Part shown: positions 27,623-38,158 of the stretch, one piece after another
Numbering within the stretch: the stretch's first letter is position 1
How the letters are laid out: each line of letters starts with the position of its first letter
Assembly (NCBI GenBank): GCA_903872075.1
Contig: CAIQJF010000065.1
Location: 32,779-96,778 of the forward strand
Direction of reading: 5' to 3'
Source of the DNA: an uncultured Caulobacteraceae bacterium
GTDB lineage: Bacteria; Pseudomonadota; Alphaproteobacteria; Caulobacterales; Caulobacteraceae
Length of the DNA stretch: 64,000 bases
Notes under the pieces: model-generated
What the model was told of the DNA's origin: nothing
Seen by the model: the letters and a program-made list of their open reading frames with translations, nothing else
Database searches by the model: none
Position numbers and translations under genes: made by a program

Positions 27623-29851
27623 CTATTGCCGGGCCAGCTCGGCCTCGGCCACGGCATCGCGGTCGAGGCTTTGATCCAGGTCCATCGTCACGGTGACCTT
27701 CTTCAGCAGGCCGCGGAACCGGAAAGGCGCGCTGTAGTCCGCCACCGGGCTTCCGCGGTCGAGGCCGATGTCGAGACCTGACCAGGAGATGAAGTTGCGG
27801 AACCGCAGGTCGGTCTCGCTGGCGCCCACCGCCTGCCCGTCGACCAGAAGGGTGATCAGGCTCTTCTCCTGGCGGCGCCGCACGGCGACCCCGAGCGTGT
27901 GATGGCCCGCCGGTAGGACGGTCTCGCTGACGGTGGTCACCAACTCTCCGCCGATGTTCATGACATGCGTCAGGCGACCGTCCCGTACGAACAGACTGTA
28001 ACCGCTGGTGGCGTCGCCGTGTGCAATCAGCACGCCGTCATCGCCATCGGAAATCCGCACCGCGGCTTGGATCTGGTAGGACCGTGAACGCACGTCCGGC
28101 GCCACGTCCGTGGGTAGATGTCCCATGCCGCGGTGGAAGGTGAATGCCTTGCGGGCGCCGTGATAGCGCTCGGCGTTCTCGGCAAAGCGTTGGGCGAACC
28201 GGTCATCGAGCGGCAGGACCTTGCAGCGTTCGGCCTGGACCCACCACTCGGCTACCAGTTCGGCGAGTTTTTCCGGGTGTGTCCCGGCCAGGTCATCGGT
28301 TTCCGAGAAGTCCTCATCCAGATGATAGAGTTCCCAGACATCTGTCTCGTAAGGCGACCCTGGCGGATGAAAGCACACGGCCTTCCAGCCATCCTTCCAG
28401 AGGCCTCGATGGCCGAACATCTCAAAATACTGCGCCGCGCCGCGGGGGGAATCGGAATCGTCCAGGGTCCGGGCGAATGAGACGCCTTCCAGGGGTTGCT
28501 GCGGCACACCTCTCACCGTTTCCGGCGACGCGATCCCCAGCCAGTCCAGAATCGTCGGCGTGAGGTCAGAGGCGTGGCGGAACTGATGGCGGATCGCGCC
28601 CGGAGCGCCGATCCGAGCCGGCCAGGAGATCACCAGTGGGTCTCGGACTCCGCCGCCATGGGTGTTCTGCTTGTAGCGCCGGAGGGGTGTGTTGGAGGCC
28701 ATCGCCCATCCCCAGGGAAAGTTGGAATGGGTGTCGGGACCGCCGATGTCGTCGATGCGGTTGATCTTGTCAGCGATCGATTCGGATTTGCCGTTGAACG
28801 GGCCCATGGCGTTGACCATCCCGAAGGGTCCACCCTCCTGGCTGGCGCCGTTGTCGCTCAGCACCAGGATCAAGGTGTTTTCGCTCACCCCCGCCGCTTC
28901 AAGAAAGGCGACGAGCCGCGCCAGATTCCGGTCGGCGTGGTCCAGCATCGCCGCATAGGCGCCCTGTAGGCGCGTGAACAGCCGCCGCTCATCCGGCGTG
29001 TGATCCGCCCAGGGCTGCACCATGGCGTTGCGCGGTGGCAGGCGGGTGTCAGCGGGGACGAGCCCCATCGCCTTCTGACGGTCCAGTCGCCGGTCCCGCT
29101 CGGCGTCCCAGCCATCGGAGAAGACCGCATCGTATTTGAGGATCAGATCGCGCGGCGCCTGGTGAGGCGCATGGCACGCCCCGAGCGCCAGCCAAGCCAG
29201 CCAGGGGGTATCGGGCGAGTCGGCGATATGATCGGCGATGTAACGGATGGTCTGGTCGGTCAGGTCCTCGGTGAGGTGATAGCCGTCCGCATACCCGCCA
29301 GGGGGCGTGATCGGCGTGTTATCGCGCACCAGTTCCGGCGCGTACTGGTCGGTTTCGGCGTCCATGAAACCATAGAAACGGTCGAAGCCACGCCCCAGCG
29401 GCCAGCCGTCGAAGGGGCCGGTCGGGCCGGTCTCGGTCAGAGTTGTGACGTGCCACTTGCCGATCATGTAGTTGCGGTAGCCGGCAGGCCGCAGCATCTC
29501 CGCCAGCGTTCCGGCCTCTGGCGCGATCTTCCCCCTGTAGCCGGGGTAGCCTGAATCAAAGTTGGCGAGACAGCCGACTCCCACAGAGTGGTGATTACGT
29601 CCGGTCAGCAGAGCCGCGCGCGTGGTCGAGCACATCGCCGTGGTGTGAAAGCCGGAATAGCGCAGACCGCGCGCCGCAAGACCGTCGATGGTGGGGGTTT
29701 CGATGGGCGAGCCATAGCAGCCGAAATCCGAAAATCCGACGTCGTCGAACAGCACCACGAGGATGTTCGGGGCGCTTTGGGGCGCGGCGGTGGCCGCGGG
29801 CCAGGCAGGTTGGGAGTCAGCCACGGTCGTTCCGATAGTCGCGCCGGTCAT
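27623..29851 (-). CDS. Arylsulfatase (sulfatase family, Cys type)
   Basis: 742-residue sulfatase hydrolysing an organic sulfate ester. NILVVLFDDVGFSDFGCYG gives the N-terminal metal Asp pair, and the active-site signature is MCSTTRAALLTGRN, where the Cys is the formylglycine precursor (C-x-x-x-R). LSDNGAS contributes the later metal ligands. Length and C-terminal beta region (LVDGQAVG, concanavalin-like) fit the long 750-residue class. No signal peptide or Tat motif is seen from ATG 29851 (preceded by GGAGACCCT), so it looks cytoplasmic. No formylglycine-generating enzyme is in the window. Confidence 0.93.
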   Translation of the reverse strand: MTGATIGTTVADSQPAWPAATAAPQSAPNILVVLFDDVGFSDFGCYGSPIETPTIDGLAARGLRYSGFHTTAMCSTTRAALLTGRNHHSVGVGCLANFDSGYPGYRGKIAPEAGTLAEMLRPAGYRNYMIGKWHVTTLTETGPTGPFDGWPLGRGFDRFYGFMDAETDQYAPELVRDNTPITPPGGYADGYHLTEDLTDQTIRYIADHIADSPDTPWLAWLALGACHAPHQAPRDLILKYDAVFSDGWDAERDRRLDRQKAMGLVPADTRLPPRNAMVQPWADHTPDERRLFTRLQGAYAAMLDHADRNLARLVAFLEAAGVSENTLILVLSDNGASQEGGPFGMVNAMGPFNGKSESIADKINRIDDIGGPDTHSNFPWGWAMASNTPLRRYKQNTHGGGVRDPLVISWPARIGAPGAIRHQFRHASDLTPTILDWLGIASPETVRGVPQQPLEGVSFARTLDDSDSPRGAAQYFEMFGHRGLWKDGWKAVCFHPPGSPYETDVWELYHLDEDFSETDDLAGTHPEKLAELVAEWWVQAERCKVLPLDDRFAQRFAENAERYHGARKAFTFHRGMGHLPTDVAPDVRSRSYQIQAAVRISDGDDGVLIAHGDATSGYSLFVRDGRLTHVMNIGGELVTTVSETVLPAGHHTLGVAVRRRQEKSLITLLVDGQAVGASETDLRFRNFISWSGLDIGLDRGSPVADYSAPFRFRGLLKKVTVTMDLDQSLDRDAVAEAELARQ

Positions 29852-29889
29852 AGGGTCTCCATGTCTGAAAATAGCGCGATCCCGACAGT

Positions 29890-31425
29890 CTATTCGGCGA
29901 CCGCAAATGACCGGCGTGGTTTGGGTGTCAGCGGGCGGAGCTTCAGTTCCCGCTCAAGGAGGGTTGCAAGGGTCTGGGCGCGCTTCGCTGTCTGTTCCCC
30001 CAGCAGAATCGGCACCCAGGCGGGTTCAGCCTGAAGCAGGACAACCCCCGGCTTGATGTCCAGGCGGGTGCGACGGAGCAGTTCCGGGCTGCGACCCGAC
30101 AGATCACACCCGAGCCTGAGGGCCGCGCCGAGCGCCCGGGCCCGCTGTCGTCGCTCGTCGCTGAGCAGCCGGCTTACAACGACGGGATCGGGCAGCGTGC
30201 CAGTGGCTGTGTGCCGCGCGAACGCGACACAAGCCAGGAAGGCGCGCTCGGCGTGGTCCAGACCCGCCAACGGCGCACGGAGGACCTGATTAAAAACCAG
30301 GTCGGCGCGATGGTCAGGGTGAAGCTGGGCGCCCAACTCGGCCAGGCGCGCCGAGGCGGCGAGCAGCGTCCTGTCGCGGTTTCCGAACAGCGGCGTCAGC
30401 TTGGCCATGCCCGGCCCGGCCCACTCTTCAAGTGCTTGGCCCAGCGATTCGGCGACCGGCTTGCGACTACCTATGGCGGCGCACCCAGCGACCAGGGGAT
30501 CCTGGTTGCGGATGTCCGCACCCATGGCCTGCCAGAGGAGCCCTTCGCGCAGGCCGTGAGCGCTGGTCACGACCTTCTGGATGTTCAGCCTCTCCACCAG
30601 GGTTTCCAGAATGATCGCCGCGTGCGGAAGTGTCTCCATCCGTCGACGTGAAATTCCGGGAATCCGCTCGAGAGAGTTCTTCGATTGCTGGCTGATCAGG
30701 CGCGAGGCGACGAGCACCTCCTGACGCCTCATCTCGTACTGATGAACGATGGAGAGCGGATAGCCGGAAATCCGCATGTGCAGCATCGTCAGGTTTCGCC
30801 ACGCGCCGCCGACCGCGTGCAGCGTGTCCGACCGGAACGTCCGCTCGATGGAGCCGATGTGACGGTTGGCGGCCGCTCGCACAGCGGCGTGGTTCGCAGC
30901 CGCGCCATCGGCCATGGCGAAAGGGCCGAGGGGAAGGGTGATCCCGCGACCGGGTCCGTCCGGGCGGAGCGGAACGAGTTCGAGGCTCGCGCCGCCGAGG
31001 TCTCCCACAAGCCCCTTGGAGCCGGGCGCGCCGGCCATGACGCCCAGGGCGGCGTAGCGAGCCTCGTCCTCGCCGGACAGCACTTGCAGCTGAAATCCGG
31101 TCTCCAGTTCGACTCGTCGACGAAAGGCCTCGCCGTCGGCGGCCTCTCGCACCGCCGCGGTGGCCGCCGCATAGACGATGCGTGGGCGGCTTGAATCGAT
31201 CAGCGCGCGGAACCGGGCCAGCGCGAGCAGGGCGGCGTTCACGCCCTCGGGGGAAAGTCGGCCCGTCCGGCCGAGGTCACGCCCCAGCCCGGCCAGAATC
31301 TTTTCGTTGAACACGCTCCAGATGGCGCGTCCGTCGATACGGTACAGCACCAGGCGTACCGAGTTGCTGCCGACGTCGATGACAGCCGCATCGCTGTGGC
31401 TTGGTCTATTTTCGGGGACCGACAT
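29890..31425 (-). CDS. ppx: Exopolyphosphatase / Ppx-GppA phosphatase
   Basis: 511-residue Ppx/GppA family protein, removing terminal phosphate from polyphosphate (or from pppGpp). ASKHA-fold motifs: [16 protein letters not shown] at the N-terminus, catalytic Glu in [15 protein letters not shown], and [11 protein letters not shown]. An HD-like helical C-terminal domain follows. The ATG at 31425 overlaps the last 20 bases of ppk1, so synthesis and breakdown of polyphosphate are encoded in one coupled operon. Confidence 0.92.
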   Translation of the reverse strand: MSVPENRPSHSDAAVIDVGSNSVRLVLYRIDGRAIWSVFNEKILAGLGRDLGRTGRLSPEGVNAALLALARFRALIDSSRPRIVYAAATAAVREAADGEAFRRRVELETGFQLQVLSGEDEARYAALGVMAGAPGSKGLVGDLGGASLELVPLRPDGPGRGITLPLGPFAMADGAAANHAAVRAAANRHIGSIERTFRSDTLHAVGGAWRNLTMLHMRISGYPLSIVHQYEMRRQEVLVASRLISQQSKNSLERIPGISRRRMETLPHAAIILETLVERLNIQKVVTSAHGLREGLLWQAMGADIRNQDPLVAGCAAIGSRKPVAESLGQALEEWAGPGMAKLTPLFGNRDRTLLAASARLAELGAQLHPDHRADLVFNQVLRAPLAGLDHAERAFLACVAFARHTATGTLPDPVVVSRLLSDERRQRARALGAALRLGCDLSGRSPELLRRTRLDIKPGVVLLQAEPAWVPILLGEQTAKRAQTLATLLERELKLRPLTPKPRRSFAVAE

Positions 31426-33664
31426 GCTTGAAAGCCCGGGGCAGGTCCTTGACCTTGTGGCCCCGCCCCGAAAGGGAAGGGTTGTTCATGAAATACTCAT
31501 GGGCCGAGAAGGCCCCTTTGGCGTTCCACCGCGGGCTGCGGTGGTAGATCCCGTCTGCGTCGAGAAGCCAGCTTTGAGCCTCGTCGTTGAGATTCGCCAC
31601 CATGATCTGCTGCAACACCTGTTGGTGGACCGTCGGGTTTTCCACAGGGGCCATCGCCTCAACCCGCCGGTCGAGATTCCGCTGCATCCAGTCCGCCGAG
31701 GAGATGAAAAGTTTGGCCTCCAGCGACGGCATCGGCTTGCCGTTCGCGAAGGCCATAATACGCGAATGCTCGAGGAAGCGGCCGATGATGCTCTTGACGC
31801 GGATGTTGTCCGACAGGCCCGCAATTCCTGGTCGCAGGCAGCAGATCCCACGGACGATCAGGTCAATGGAGACCCCGGCTTGGCTGGCGTCATAGAGCGC
31901 GTCGATGATCTCCGGATGCACGAGCGCATTCATTTTCGCCCAGATCGCGGCGGGGAGGCCGGCGCGGGCGTTTGCCGCCTCATGATGGATCAGCCGGAGC
32001 AGATCATCCTTGAGGGTGATCGGAGAGTAGGACAGTTTCTCCAGGCCCTCAGGTTGAGCATACCCCGTTATGTAATTGAAGAGACGGCCAGAATCGCGTC
32101 CCATCGCAGGATCGGCCGTGAACAGTGACAGGTCTGTGTAAATCTTGGCCGTGACCGGATGATAGTTGCCGGTGCCGTAGTGACAGTAGGTGCGCAGTCC
32201 ATCGCCTTCGCGGCGAACCACGAGCGAGAGCTTGGCGTGGGTCTTATATTCCATGAAGCCGAAGACGACGTAGACGCCGGCCCGTTCCATATCCCGCGCC
32301 CATTTGAGATTGGCCTCCTCGTCGAACCGCGCCTTGATCTCCACAAGGGCCGTGACGTTCTTGCCGCTCTCGGCCGCCTCGATCAGGGCCGCGACGATTG
32401 GGCTTTCCTTCGAGGTTCTGTAGAGAGTCTGCTTGATCGCCAGGACGTTCGGGTCGCGCGCGGCCTGCAGCAGGAACTGAACGACCGCGTCGAAACTCTC
32501 GAACGGGTGATGGACGAGAATGTCCTTCTCGCGGATCGCCGCGAAGCAGTCGCCGCCGTGGTCACGGATCCGTTCGGGAAAGCGGGGCGTGAAGGTCTTG
32601 AACTTCAGTTCCGGACGATCGGCGGGGATCAACTGGTTCATCTCGGCCAGGCCGAGCTTGCCGTCCACGACGACCACGTCCTGGGGGTCGGCCGCCAAAC
32701 CGTCCAGGATGAAGGCGCGCAAATCCTCCGGCATGGAGTGCTCGACCTTGACGCGCACCACCAGCCCGAGACGCCGGCGCTTCAGACGCGCTTCGAACTC
32801 CCGAACCAGGTCTTCGGCTTCTTCCTCGATCTCCACATCCGAGTCGCGGATCAGACGGAAGAGACCGCGCCCGAGGACCGCGCAGCCGGGAAACAGCTTG
32901 TCCAGGAACAGGATGAGGAAACTCTCAAGCGCCACGAACCGTCGCTGCGCCTGGCGGCGGCCCCGCTTGGCCGGCGGTAGTTCCCAGAACCGCGCCACCT
33001 GAGTGGGGACGGGGACGAGAGCGTAGAACTCGGTGTTGTCCGACAACCGGTGCAATTTCAGCGCAAGCGAGAAGCCCAGATTCGGAATGAATGGGAACGG
33101 GTGGGCCGGATCGATCGCAAGCGGCGTCAGCACCGGGAAGATGCTGTTGAGGAAGATGATCTCGGCGGCCGCGCGATCTGCGCCTGTCACGTCCTTGGCG
33201 TCCAGCAGCAGCAGGCCCTCGTCGGCCATCTCCGCCCGAAGTTCGACCCAGATACGCTGCTGCGTGTCCATCAGCCGGTTCGCCTTGCTGTCCACGGCGA
33301 CAAGCTGCTCGGAGGGCGACAGGCCGTCCTGGCTGAGCACGCGAACGCCTTCCCGAACCTGGCCCTTAAGGCCCGCGACCCGGACCATGTAGAACTCGTC
33401 GAGATTGTTGGCCGAGATTGACAGGAAGCGAAGGCGTTCCAGCAGCGGATGTCGCGGGTTGGTGGCCTCCTCAAGCACGAGGGCGTTGAAGGCCAGCCAC
33501 GACAACTCCCGATTTAGAAATCGCTTCGGCGACGCCGCAAGCGCATGCGGGCCCTTCTCGGCCGGGGCCGCCAGGCTGGCTTGGCCCACGTCAACCGTCG
33601 GAGTCACTTGCGTCGCTGTCGGAAGGTCCGCGGCTTCCGTGGAAGACGATGTGTCCGGCGGCAT
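31406..33664 (-). CDS. ppk1: Polyphosphate kinase 1
   Basis: 752-residue PPK1, polymerising the gamma-phosphate of ATP into polyphosphate. N-terminal [20 protein letters not shown], the central [15 protein letters not shown], catalytic-histidine region [19 protein letters not shown] and C-terminal RLEHSRI-like segment ([15 protein letters not shown]) with [24 protein letters not shown] are diagnostic. The first 45 residues are a low-complexity extension. It lies 101 bases downstream of hdaA and overlaps ppx by 20 bases. Confidence 0.96.
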   Translation of the reverse strand: MPPDTSSSTEAADLPTATQVTPTVDVGQASLAAPAEKGPHALAASPKRFLNRELSWLAFNALVLEEATNPRHPLLERLRFLSISANNLDEFYMVRVAGLKGQVREGVRVLSQDGLSPSEQLVAVDSKANRLMDTQQRIWVELRAEMADEGLLLLDAKDVTGADRAAAEIIFLNSIFPVLTPLAIDPAHPFPFIPNLGFSLALKLHRLSDNTEFYALVPVPTQVARFWELPPAKRGRRQAQRRFVALESFLILFLDKLFPGCAVLGRGLFRLIRDSDVEIEEEAEDLVREFEARLKRRRLGLVVRVKVEHSMPEDLRAFILDGLAADPQDVVVVDGKLGLAEMNQLIPADRPELKFKTFTPRFPERIRDHGGDCFAAIREKDILVHHPFESFDAVVQFLLQAARDPNVLAIKQTLYRTSKESPIVAALIEAAESGKNVTALVEIKARFDEEANLKWARDMERAGVYVVFGFMEYKTHAKLSLVVRREGDGLRTYCHYGTGNYHPVTAKIYTDLSLFTADPAMGRDSGRLFNYITGYAQPEGLEKLSYSPITLKDDLLRLIHHEAANARAGLPAAIWAKMNALVHPEIIDALYDASQAGVSIDLIVRGICCLRPGIAGLSDNIRVKSIIGRFLEHSRIMAFANGKPMPSLEAKLFISSADWMQRNLDRRVEAMAPVENPTVHQQVLQQIMVANLNDEAQSWLLDADGIYHRSPRWNAKGAFSAHEYFMNNPSLSGRGHKVKDLPRAFKHVGPRK

Positions 33665-33765
33665 GGGCGATCTCGTCTTCCTCGACCGAAGGGTGGGCGA
33701 TAGGCGGGTTCACGTTCGGACAGCTTACCGGGCCTTGTGGCGCCCGGCATGACCTGCCGCAAGTC

Positions 33766-34464
33766 TCACGGGAAAAGATCGCCGGTACGCTCGCCCAACT
33801 CCAGAATTTCGCGCGCCAAGGCGCGATTGATGCTCCGACGGGCCGCGTCCGCGGCCAGATCGAGCCTGTCGACGAGCTCCGCGGCGGCGGGCGCTGATCG
33901 TTCCATCCGTCGCAGCAGATAGGCGAGGAGGTCAGGGTCCGGCCGGATGTGGCGGTCGCGAAACAGATTTCGCAGCACACCCTCAAGCACGTCGTCGTCG
34001 GGCGGCGCCATGTCCACCGTGTAGAGGGCGTTGAGGCGTGACTTCAGATCGGGCAGCGTCGTCTTCCACGACCGCGGCGGCGCCCGGGCCGTGAGGAGCA
34101 AGGCATCGCCCGCGACGGCCCGATTTATCAGATTGAACAGAGCCTCGCCGCCTTCGACCCGGTCGGCGTCTTCGAGCAGAACCGGCCCAGGCGGCACGCC
34201 GCCAGATTGGCTCATCATACCGCGCGAGATGATCGCCGCCTCCGTCGCCGCCGCCCAGGCCCGGGCGAGGTGAGTCTTTCCGCACCCCTCAGGTCCCACC
34301 AGGACCAGACAGCCGCCGGGCCATTTGCGCCAGTCATCCATGGCGTCGACCGCTTCGCGGTTCCGCTCCGACACAACGAAGCTGGCGCGGTCGAAACTCG
34401 GCTCCCGCTGCAAAGGGAGCCGAAGCTGGGTGTCCGGGCCGGAGTAGGGGGGATCGTCGGTCAC
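33766..34464 (-). CDS. hdaA: DnaA regulatory inactivator HdaA
   Basis: About 232 residues, a DnaA-like AAA+ domain without the DNA-binding domain, which with the sliding clamp stimulates ATP hydrolysis by DnaA. The clamp-binding motif TQLRLPL is near the N-terminus; Walker A is VGPEGCGKTHLARAW and Walker B VLLEDADRVE. I chose GTG 34464, which places QLRLPL about 14 residues in, as in Hda proteins; GTG 34515 would add 17 residues. GAATC, the CcrM methylation site, occurs at 34496-34500. First gene of the hdaA-ppk1-ppx run. Confidence 0.9.
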   Translation of the reverse strand: MTDDPPYSGPDTQLRLPLQREPSFDRASFVVSERNREAVDAMDDWRKWPGGCLVLVGPEGCGKTHLARAWAAATEAAIISRGMMSQSGGVPPGPVLLEDADRVEGGEALFNLINRAVAGDALLLTARAPPRSWKTTLPDLKSRLNALYTVDMAPPDDDVLEGVLRNLFRDRHIRPDPDLLAYLLRRMERSAPAAAELVDRLDLAADAARRSINRALAREILELGERTGDLFP

Positions 34465-34572
34465 AGCCCAACCTAGCCTCGAAACCGCCGGGAGGGAATC
34501 GGCCGCACGCTTCACGGATGCAATGCCTGCGGAGCGTGGGTAGGATCGTCAAAACCCTTGGGAGGAAATGGA

Positions 34573-35826
34573 ATGACGAAACCTGAATCGGTCGGCATGT
34601 CGTCCGAGCGCCTGGCGACCCTGGATCGGGTCATGGCCCAGCGCTACGTGGATGGCGGCTACCTGCCCGGCCTGCTGACCCAGGTCTATCGAAAGGGTAA
34701 ACTGGTCCATACCGGCATGGCCGGTCACATGGACTTGGCGCGCGGTAAGGCCATGCGCGAAGACGCGATTTTCCGCATCTATTCCATGACCAAGCCGATC
34801 ACGTCGGTGGCGCTGATGATGCTGGTGGAGGAAGGCCTGCTCGGGCTCGACGACGCGGTCCACACCCACATCCCCTCCTGGAAAAATCTCGGCGTCTACG
34901 CCAGCGGCGTCGCTACCCTGGTGCCCGGGCAGCCCCAGCAGTTTCTGACCACACCACCCGACCGTCCGATGAAGGTCGTCGATCTTGTTACCCACACCGC
35001 GGGTCTTACGTATGGTTTCCTGATGCGCACGACCGTGGATGCGGCCTATCGCAAGTTGAAGGTCAACGATTTCCAGACCCCGGGCGGTCTGGACACCATG
35101 ATCGAACAGCTCTCCACGATGCCCCTGGAGTTCTCTCCCGGGACGGCCTGGAACTATTCGGTGTCCATCGATGTCATGGGCTACCTGGTGCAGAAGCTGT
35201 CGGGGTTGAGTTTCGGCGAGTTTCTCCGGACCCGCCTGTTCGAGCCGCTGGGCATGCACGATACGGCCTTCTCCTGTCCGCCTGAGAAGATCGAGCGTTT
35301 CTCATCCTGCTACTATCCCGGGGCCGATGGGCGACTGAAACTGCAGGACGACGCTCAGAAGAGCACCTATGCCGTTCCGCCGCAGCTGGAGTCGGGTGGG
35401 GGGGGACTGGTCTCCACGGCGCATGACTACATGCGTTTCTGCCGCATGATGCTCCATGGCGGGGCCCTGGACGGCGTTCGCATTCTGAGCCCCAAAACCG
35501 TGGCTCTGTTCAGCCTCAACCATTTGGATGGCGGCCGGGAACTGGCGGAGATGGCGCCAGCGGGAGCCTTCAGCGAGTCGGGCTACAGTGGCATCGGCTT
35601 TTCCATCGGCTGCGGCGTGAACGTCGATGTCGCCCGGACCCGCCTGCCCGGCACGGTGGGGGAATATTTCTGGGGCGGCGCCGCCTCCACGGCGTTCTGG
35701 ATCGATCCCAAGGAAGAGCTGGCGGTGGTGTTCATGACCCAGGTGATGGGAACGGATGCGCGGCTCACACTGCGGCGGGATCTCCGGACTCTGGTCTACT
35801 CGGCGATCACCGAAAGTTACGCCTGA
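34573..35826 (+). CDS. Serine hydrolase, beta-lactamase/EstB-like family
   Basis: 417-residue class C beta-lactamase-fold protein, probably an esterase. Ser-x-x-Lys is YSMTKPI near residue 75, the Tyr-containing second motif is NYSVS near residue 195, and the later segment WGGAAST resembles the family's third motif. ATG 34573 has the ribosome site GGGAGGAA. No signal peptide, unlike true exported beta-lactamases, supporting an intracellular esterase. Divergent from hdaA; followed by carbonic anhydrase after a weak hairpin. Confidence 0.88.
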   Translation: MTKPESVGMSSERLATLDRVMAQRYVDGGYLPGLLTQVYRKGKLVHTGMAGHMDLARGKAMREDAIFRIYSMTKPITSVALMMLVEEGLLGLDDAVHTHIPSWKNLGVYASGVATLVPGQPQQFLTTPPDRPMKVVDLVTHTAGLTYGFLMRTTVDAAYRKLKVNDFQTPGGLDTMIEQLSTMPLEFSPGTAWNYSVSIDVMGYLVQKLSGLSFGEFLRTRLFEPLGMHDTAFSCPPEKIERFSSCYYPGADGRLKLQDDAQKSTYAVPPQLESGGGGLVSTAHDYMRFCRMMLHGGALDGVRILSPKTVALFSLNHLDGGRELAEMAPAGAFSESGYSGIGFSIGCGVNVDVARTRLPGTVGEYFWGGAASTAFWIDPKEELAVVFMTQVMGTDARLTLRRDLRTLVYSAITESYA

Positions 35827-35847
35827 TCCGGCGTGGGGTCTTTGGGA

Positions 35848-35868
35848 GGGACGGGTTGCTCTCGTCCC
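35848..35868 (+). terminator. Weak hairpin after the serine hydrolase
   Basis: GGGACG (35848-35853) pairs with CGTCCC (35863-35868) across a nine-base loop, followed by GCTTTG. It has only a short T-run, so termination would be partial. Confidence 0.3.
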
Positions 35869-35890
35869 GCTTTGACCTTAGGGCCCGCGC

Positions 35891-36487
35891 ATGCTCGAGG
35901 ATTTGATCGCCAATAACCGCCGGTGGGCCGAGCGCAAGATCGCGGCGGACCCTGGCTTCTTCAAGCGGCTGGAAGGCCAACAGAGCCCTGACTATCTGTG
36001 GATTGGCTGTTCGGACAGCCGCGTGCCGGCCAACGAGATCGTCGGGCTCGACCCGGGCGAATTGTTCGTACACCGCAACGTGGCCAACCTCGCCCCGCCG
36101 CAGGATGCGAACTACCTGTCGGTCCTGCAGTTCGCCGTGGATGTCCTCCAGGTGAAGCACATCCTGGTCGTGGGTCATTACGGCTGCGGCGGCGTTGCCG
36201 CAGCCGTGGATGGTAGGCGTCGCGGGCTGGTCGATCACTGGCTTCATCCCATTCGGGAGGTCTCCCACGATCACAAGGCCGAACTCGATGGCCTGTGCGA
36301 CGATGCGGCGAGGCTGGACCGGCTGTGTGAGCTCAATGTGATCCGTCAGGTTCGCAACGTGGCGTCGGATGTGTTCGTGACAGACGCTTGGGCTCGTGGT
36401 CAGAGCATCAAGGTGCACGGCTGGGTCTATTCCATCGCCAACGGGCTCGTGACCGACCTCGGCGTGACCGTTTCCGGGTGCGAATAG
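35891..36487 (+). CDS. Beta-class carbonic anhydrase
   Basis: 198-residue beta carbonic anhydrase interconverting CO2 and bicarbonate. Zinc ligands and the Asp-Arg dyad are in WIGCSDSRVPA near residue 38 and VVGHYGCGGV near residue 94. No signal peptide. It directly precedes the biotin-dependent methylcrotonyl-CoA carboxylase genes (39-base gap), so it could supply their bicarbonate; this is a functional inference, since a -10-like element in the gap suggests separate transcription of mcc. Confidence 0.95.
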   Translation: MLEDLIANNRRWAERKIAADPGFFKRLEGQQSPDYLWIGCSDSRVPANEIVGLDPGELFVHRNVANLAPPQDANYLSVLQFAVDVLQVKHILVVGHYGCGGVAAAVDGRRRGLVDHWLHPIREVSHDHKAELDGLCDDAARLDRLCELNVIRQVRNVASDVFVTDAWARGQSIKVHGWVYSIANGLVTDLGVTVSGCE

Positions 36488-36510
36488 ACCGTATTTTCCG
36501 CCCAGACCGG

Positions 36511-36518
36511 GCTATATG
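36511..36518 (+). promoter_or_regulatory. Putative -10 element before liuB, near-leaderless start
   Basis: GCTATATG starts 16 bases before the liuB ATG (36527), so the transcript would begin within a few bases of the start codon. No clear -35 is visible at the right spacing, and no Shine-Dalgarno sequence precedes the ATG. Confidence 0.35.
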
Positions 36519-36526
36519 GAACCTGC

Positions 36527-38134
36527 ATGCCAAGGCTCGCCAGTGTCATCGATCCGGCTTCCGAACGGTTCCTGAGAAACCGTGAGCTCAACCTCGCCCT
36601 CGTCGACGATCTGCGAGGGCGGGTCGCCCAGGCCGCGCTCGGCGGACCCGAGGCGGCGCGACAACGCCATGCGGCCCGTGGCAAGCTGCTCCCGCGACAG
36701 CGTGTTGAGCGCCTATTGGATCCCGGGACACCCTTCCTGGAGATCGGTCAGCTGGCCGCCTGCGATCTCTATGATGGCGAAGCGCCGGGCGCGGGCCTGA
36801 TCACAGGCGTCGGCCGCGTCAGCGGTCGCGAAACCCTCATCATCGCCAATGATGCGACCGTGAAGGGCGGCGCCTATTTCCCCGTAACCGTCAAGAAGCA
36901 CCTGCGGGCGCAGGAAGTCGCCCTGCAGAACCGGCTGCCTTGCGTGTATCTCGTGGACAGCGGCGGGGCCAACCTACCGCATCAGGCCGAGGTCTTTCCG
37001 GATCGCGAGCACTTCGGCCGCATCTTCTACAATCAGGCCCGCATGAGCGCCGAGGGCATCGCCCAGATCGCGTGCGTGATGGGCTCCTGCACCGCCGGGG
37101 GCGCCTATGTGCCCGCCATGAGCGACGAGACCGTGATCGTGCGCGGGCAGGGGACGATTTTCCTTGGCGGGCCACCGCTGGTGAAGGCCGCCACCGGCGA
37201 AGTGATCAGCGCCGAGGAACTCGGTGGCGCAGACACGCATGGTCGCCGAAGTGGCGTGGTCGACCACGTGGCCGTGGACGACGACCACGCTCTTGATATC
37301 GTCCGCAACATCGTCGCGGGACTGAATAGCGAACGGCCCAACACGGTCGTTCGCTATGCCCCCGAGGCGCCCGCGTACGACCCTGCGGAGCTCTACGGCA
37401 TCGTCCCTGACGATGTTCGCGCGCCCTACGATGTGAGGGAGGTCATCGCCCGGATTGTCGATGGTTCGCGGTTCGACGAGTTCAAAGCGCTCTACGGGAC
37501 AACCCTGGTCACAGGTTTCGCGCGCATCTGGGGCTATCCGGTGGCCATCCTGGCCAACAATGGCGTGCTGTTCTCGGAGAGCGCGCTGAAGGGCGCCCAC
37601 TTCATTGAACTGGCCTGCAAGCGCAACATTCCGCTCATTTTTCTGCAGAACATCTCCGGCTTCATGGTCGGCGGGCGATACGAAGCCGGCGGCATCGCCA
37701 AGGACGGGGCGAAGCTGGTGACCGCCGTGGCCTGCGCCGAGGTCCCCAAACTCACGGTGATCATCGGTGGTTCGTTCGGGGCCGGGAACTATGGGATGTG
37801 CGGTCGCGCCTACAGCCCCCGGTTCCTGTTCACCTGGCCCAACAGCCGCATCAGCGTGATGGGTGGAGAGCAGGCGGCAAGCGTGCTGGCGACGATCCGG
37901 CGGGACGGCTTGGACGCCCGCGGAGAGAGCTGGCCTGCTGAGGCTGAAGAGGCGTTCAAGGCGCCAATCCGCGCCCGCTATGAGGACGAGGGCAGCCCTT
38001 ACTTCGCGACGTCCCGCCTTTGGGACGATGGAATCATCGATCCCTGTCAAACCCGCGACGTGTTGGGTCTCTCACTCGGCGCGGCCCTTAACGCGCCCAT
38101 ACCGCCGACCCGCTTCGGCATCTTCCGAATGTAG
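36527..38134 (+). CDS. liuB: Methylcrotonyl-CoA carboxylase, carboxyltransferase subunit
   Basis: 535-residue beta subunit transferring carboxyl from biotin to 3-methylcrotonyl-CoA in leucine breakdown. Features separating it from Pcc[31 protein letters not shown] first-half loop, [32 protein letters not shown], and the second-half [18 protein letters not shown] and [16 protein letters not shown]. Only 24 bases separate it from the hydratase gene, and the alpha subunit follows, giving a liuB-liuC-liuD order. Isovaleryl-CoA dehydrogenase (liuA) and HMG-CoA lyase (liuE) are not in this window. Confidence 0.95.
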   Translation: MPRLASVIDPASERFLRNRELNLALVDDLRGRVAQAALGGPEAARQRHAARGKLLPRQRVERLLDPGTPFLEIGQLAACDLYDGEAPGAGLITGVGRVSGRETLIIANDATVKGGAYFPVTVKKHLRAQEVALQNRLPCVYLVDSGGANLPHQAEVFPDREHFGRIFYNQARMSAEGIAQIACVMGSCTAGGAYVPAMSDETVIVRGQGTIFLGGPPLVKAATGEVISAEELGGADTHGRRSGVVDHVAVDDDHALDIVRNIVAGLNSERPNTVVRYAPEAPAYDPAELYGIVPDDVRAPYDVREVIARIVDGSRFDEFKALYGTTLVTGFARIWGYPVAILANNGVLFSESALKGAHFIELACKRNIPLIFLQNISGFMVGGRYEAGGIAKDGAKLVTAVACAEVPKLTVIIGGSFGAGNYGMCGRAYSPRFLFTWPNSRISVMGGEQAASVLATIRRDGLDARGESWPAEAEEAFKAPIRARYEDEGSPYFATSRLWDDGIIDPCQTRDVLGLSLGAALNAPIPPTRFGIFRM

Positions 38135-38158
38135 TCAGCCAGAACCTGGAACCCTGAC

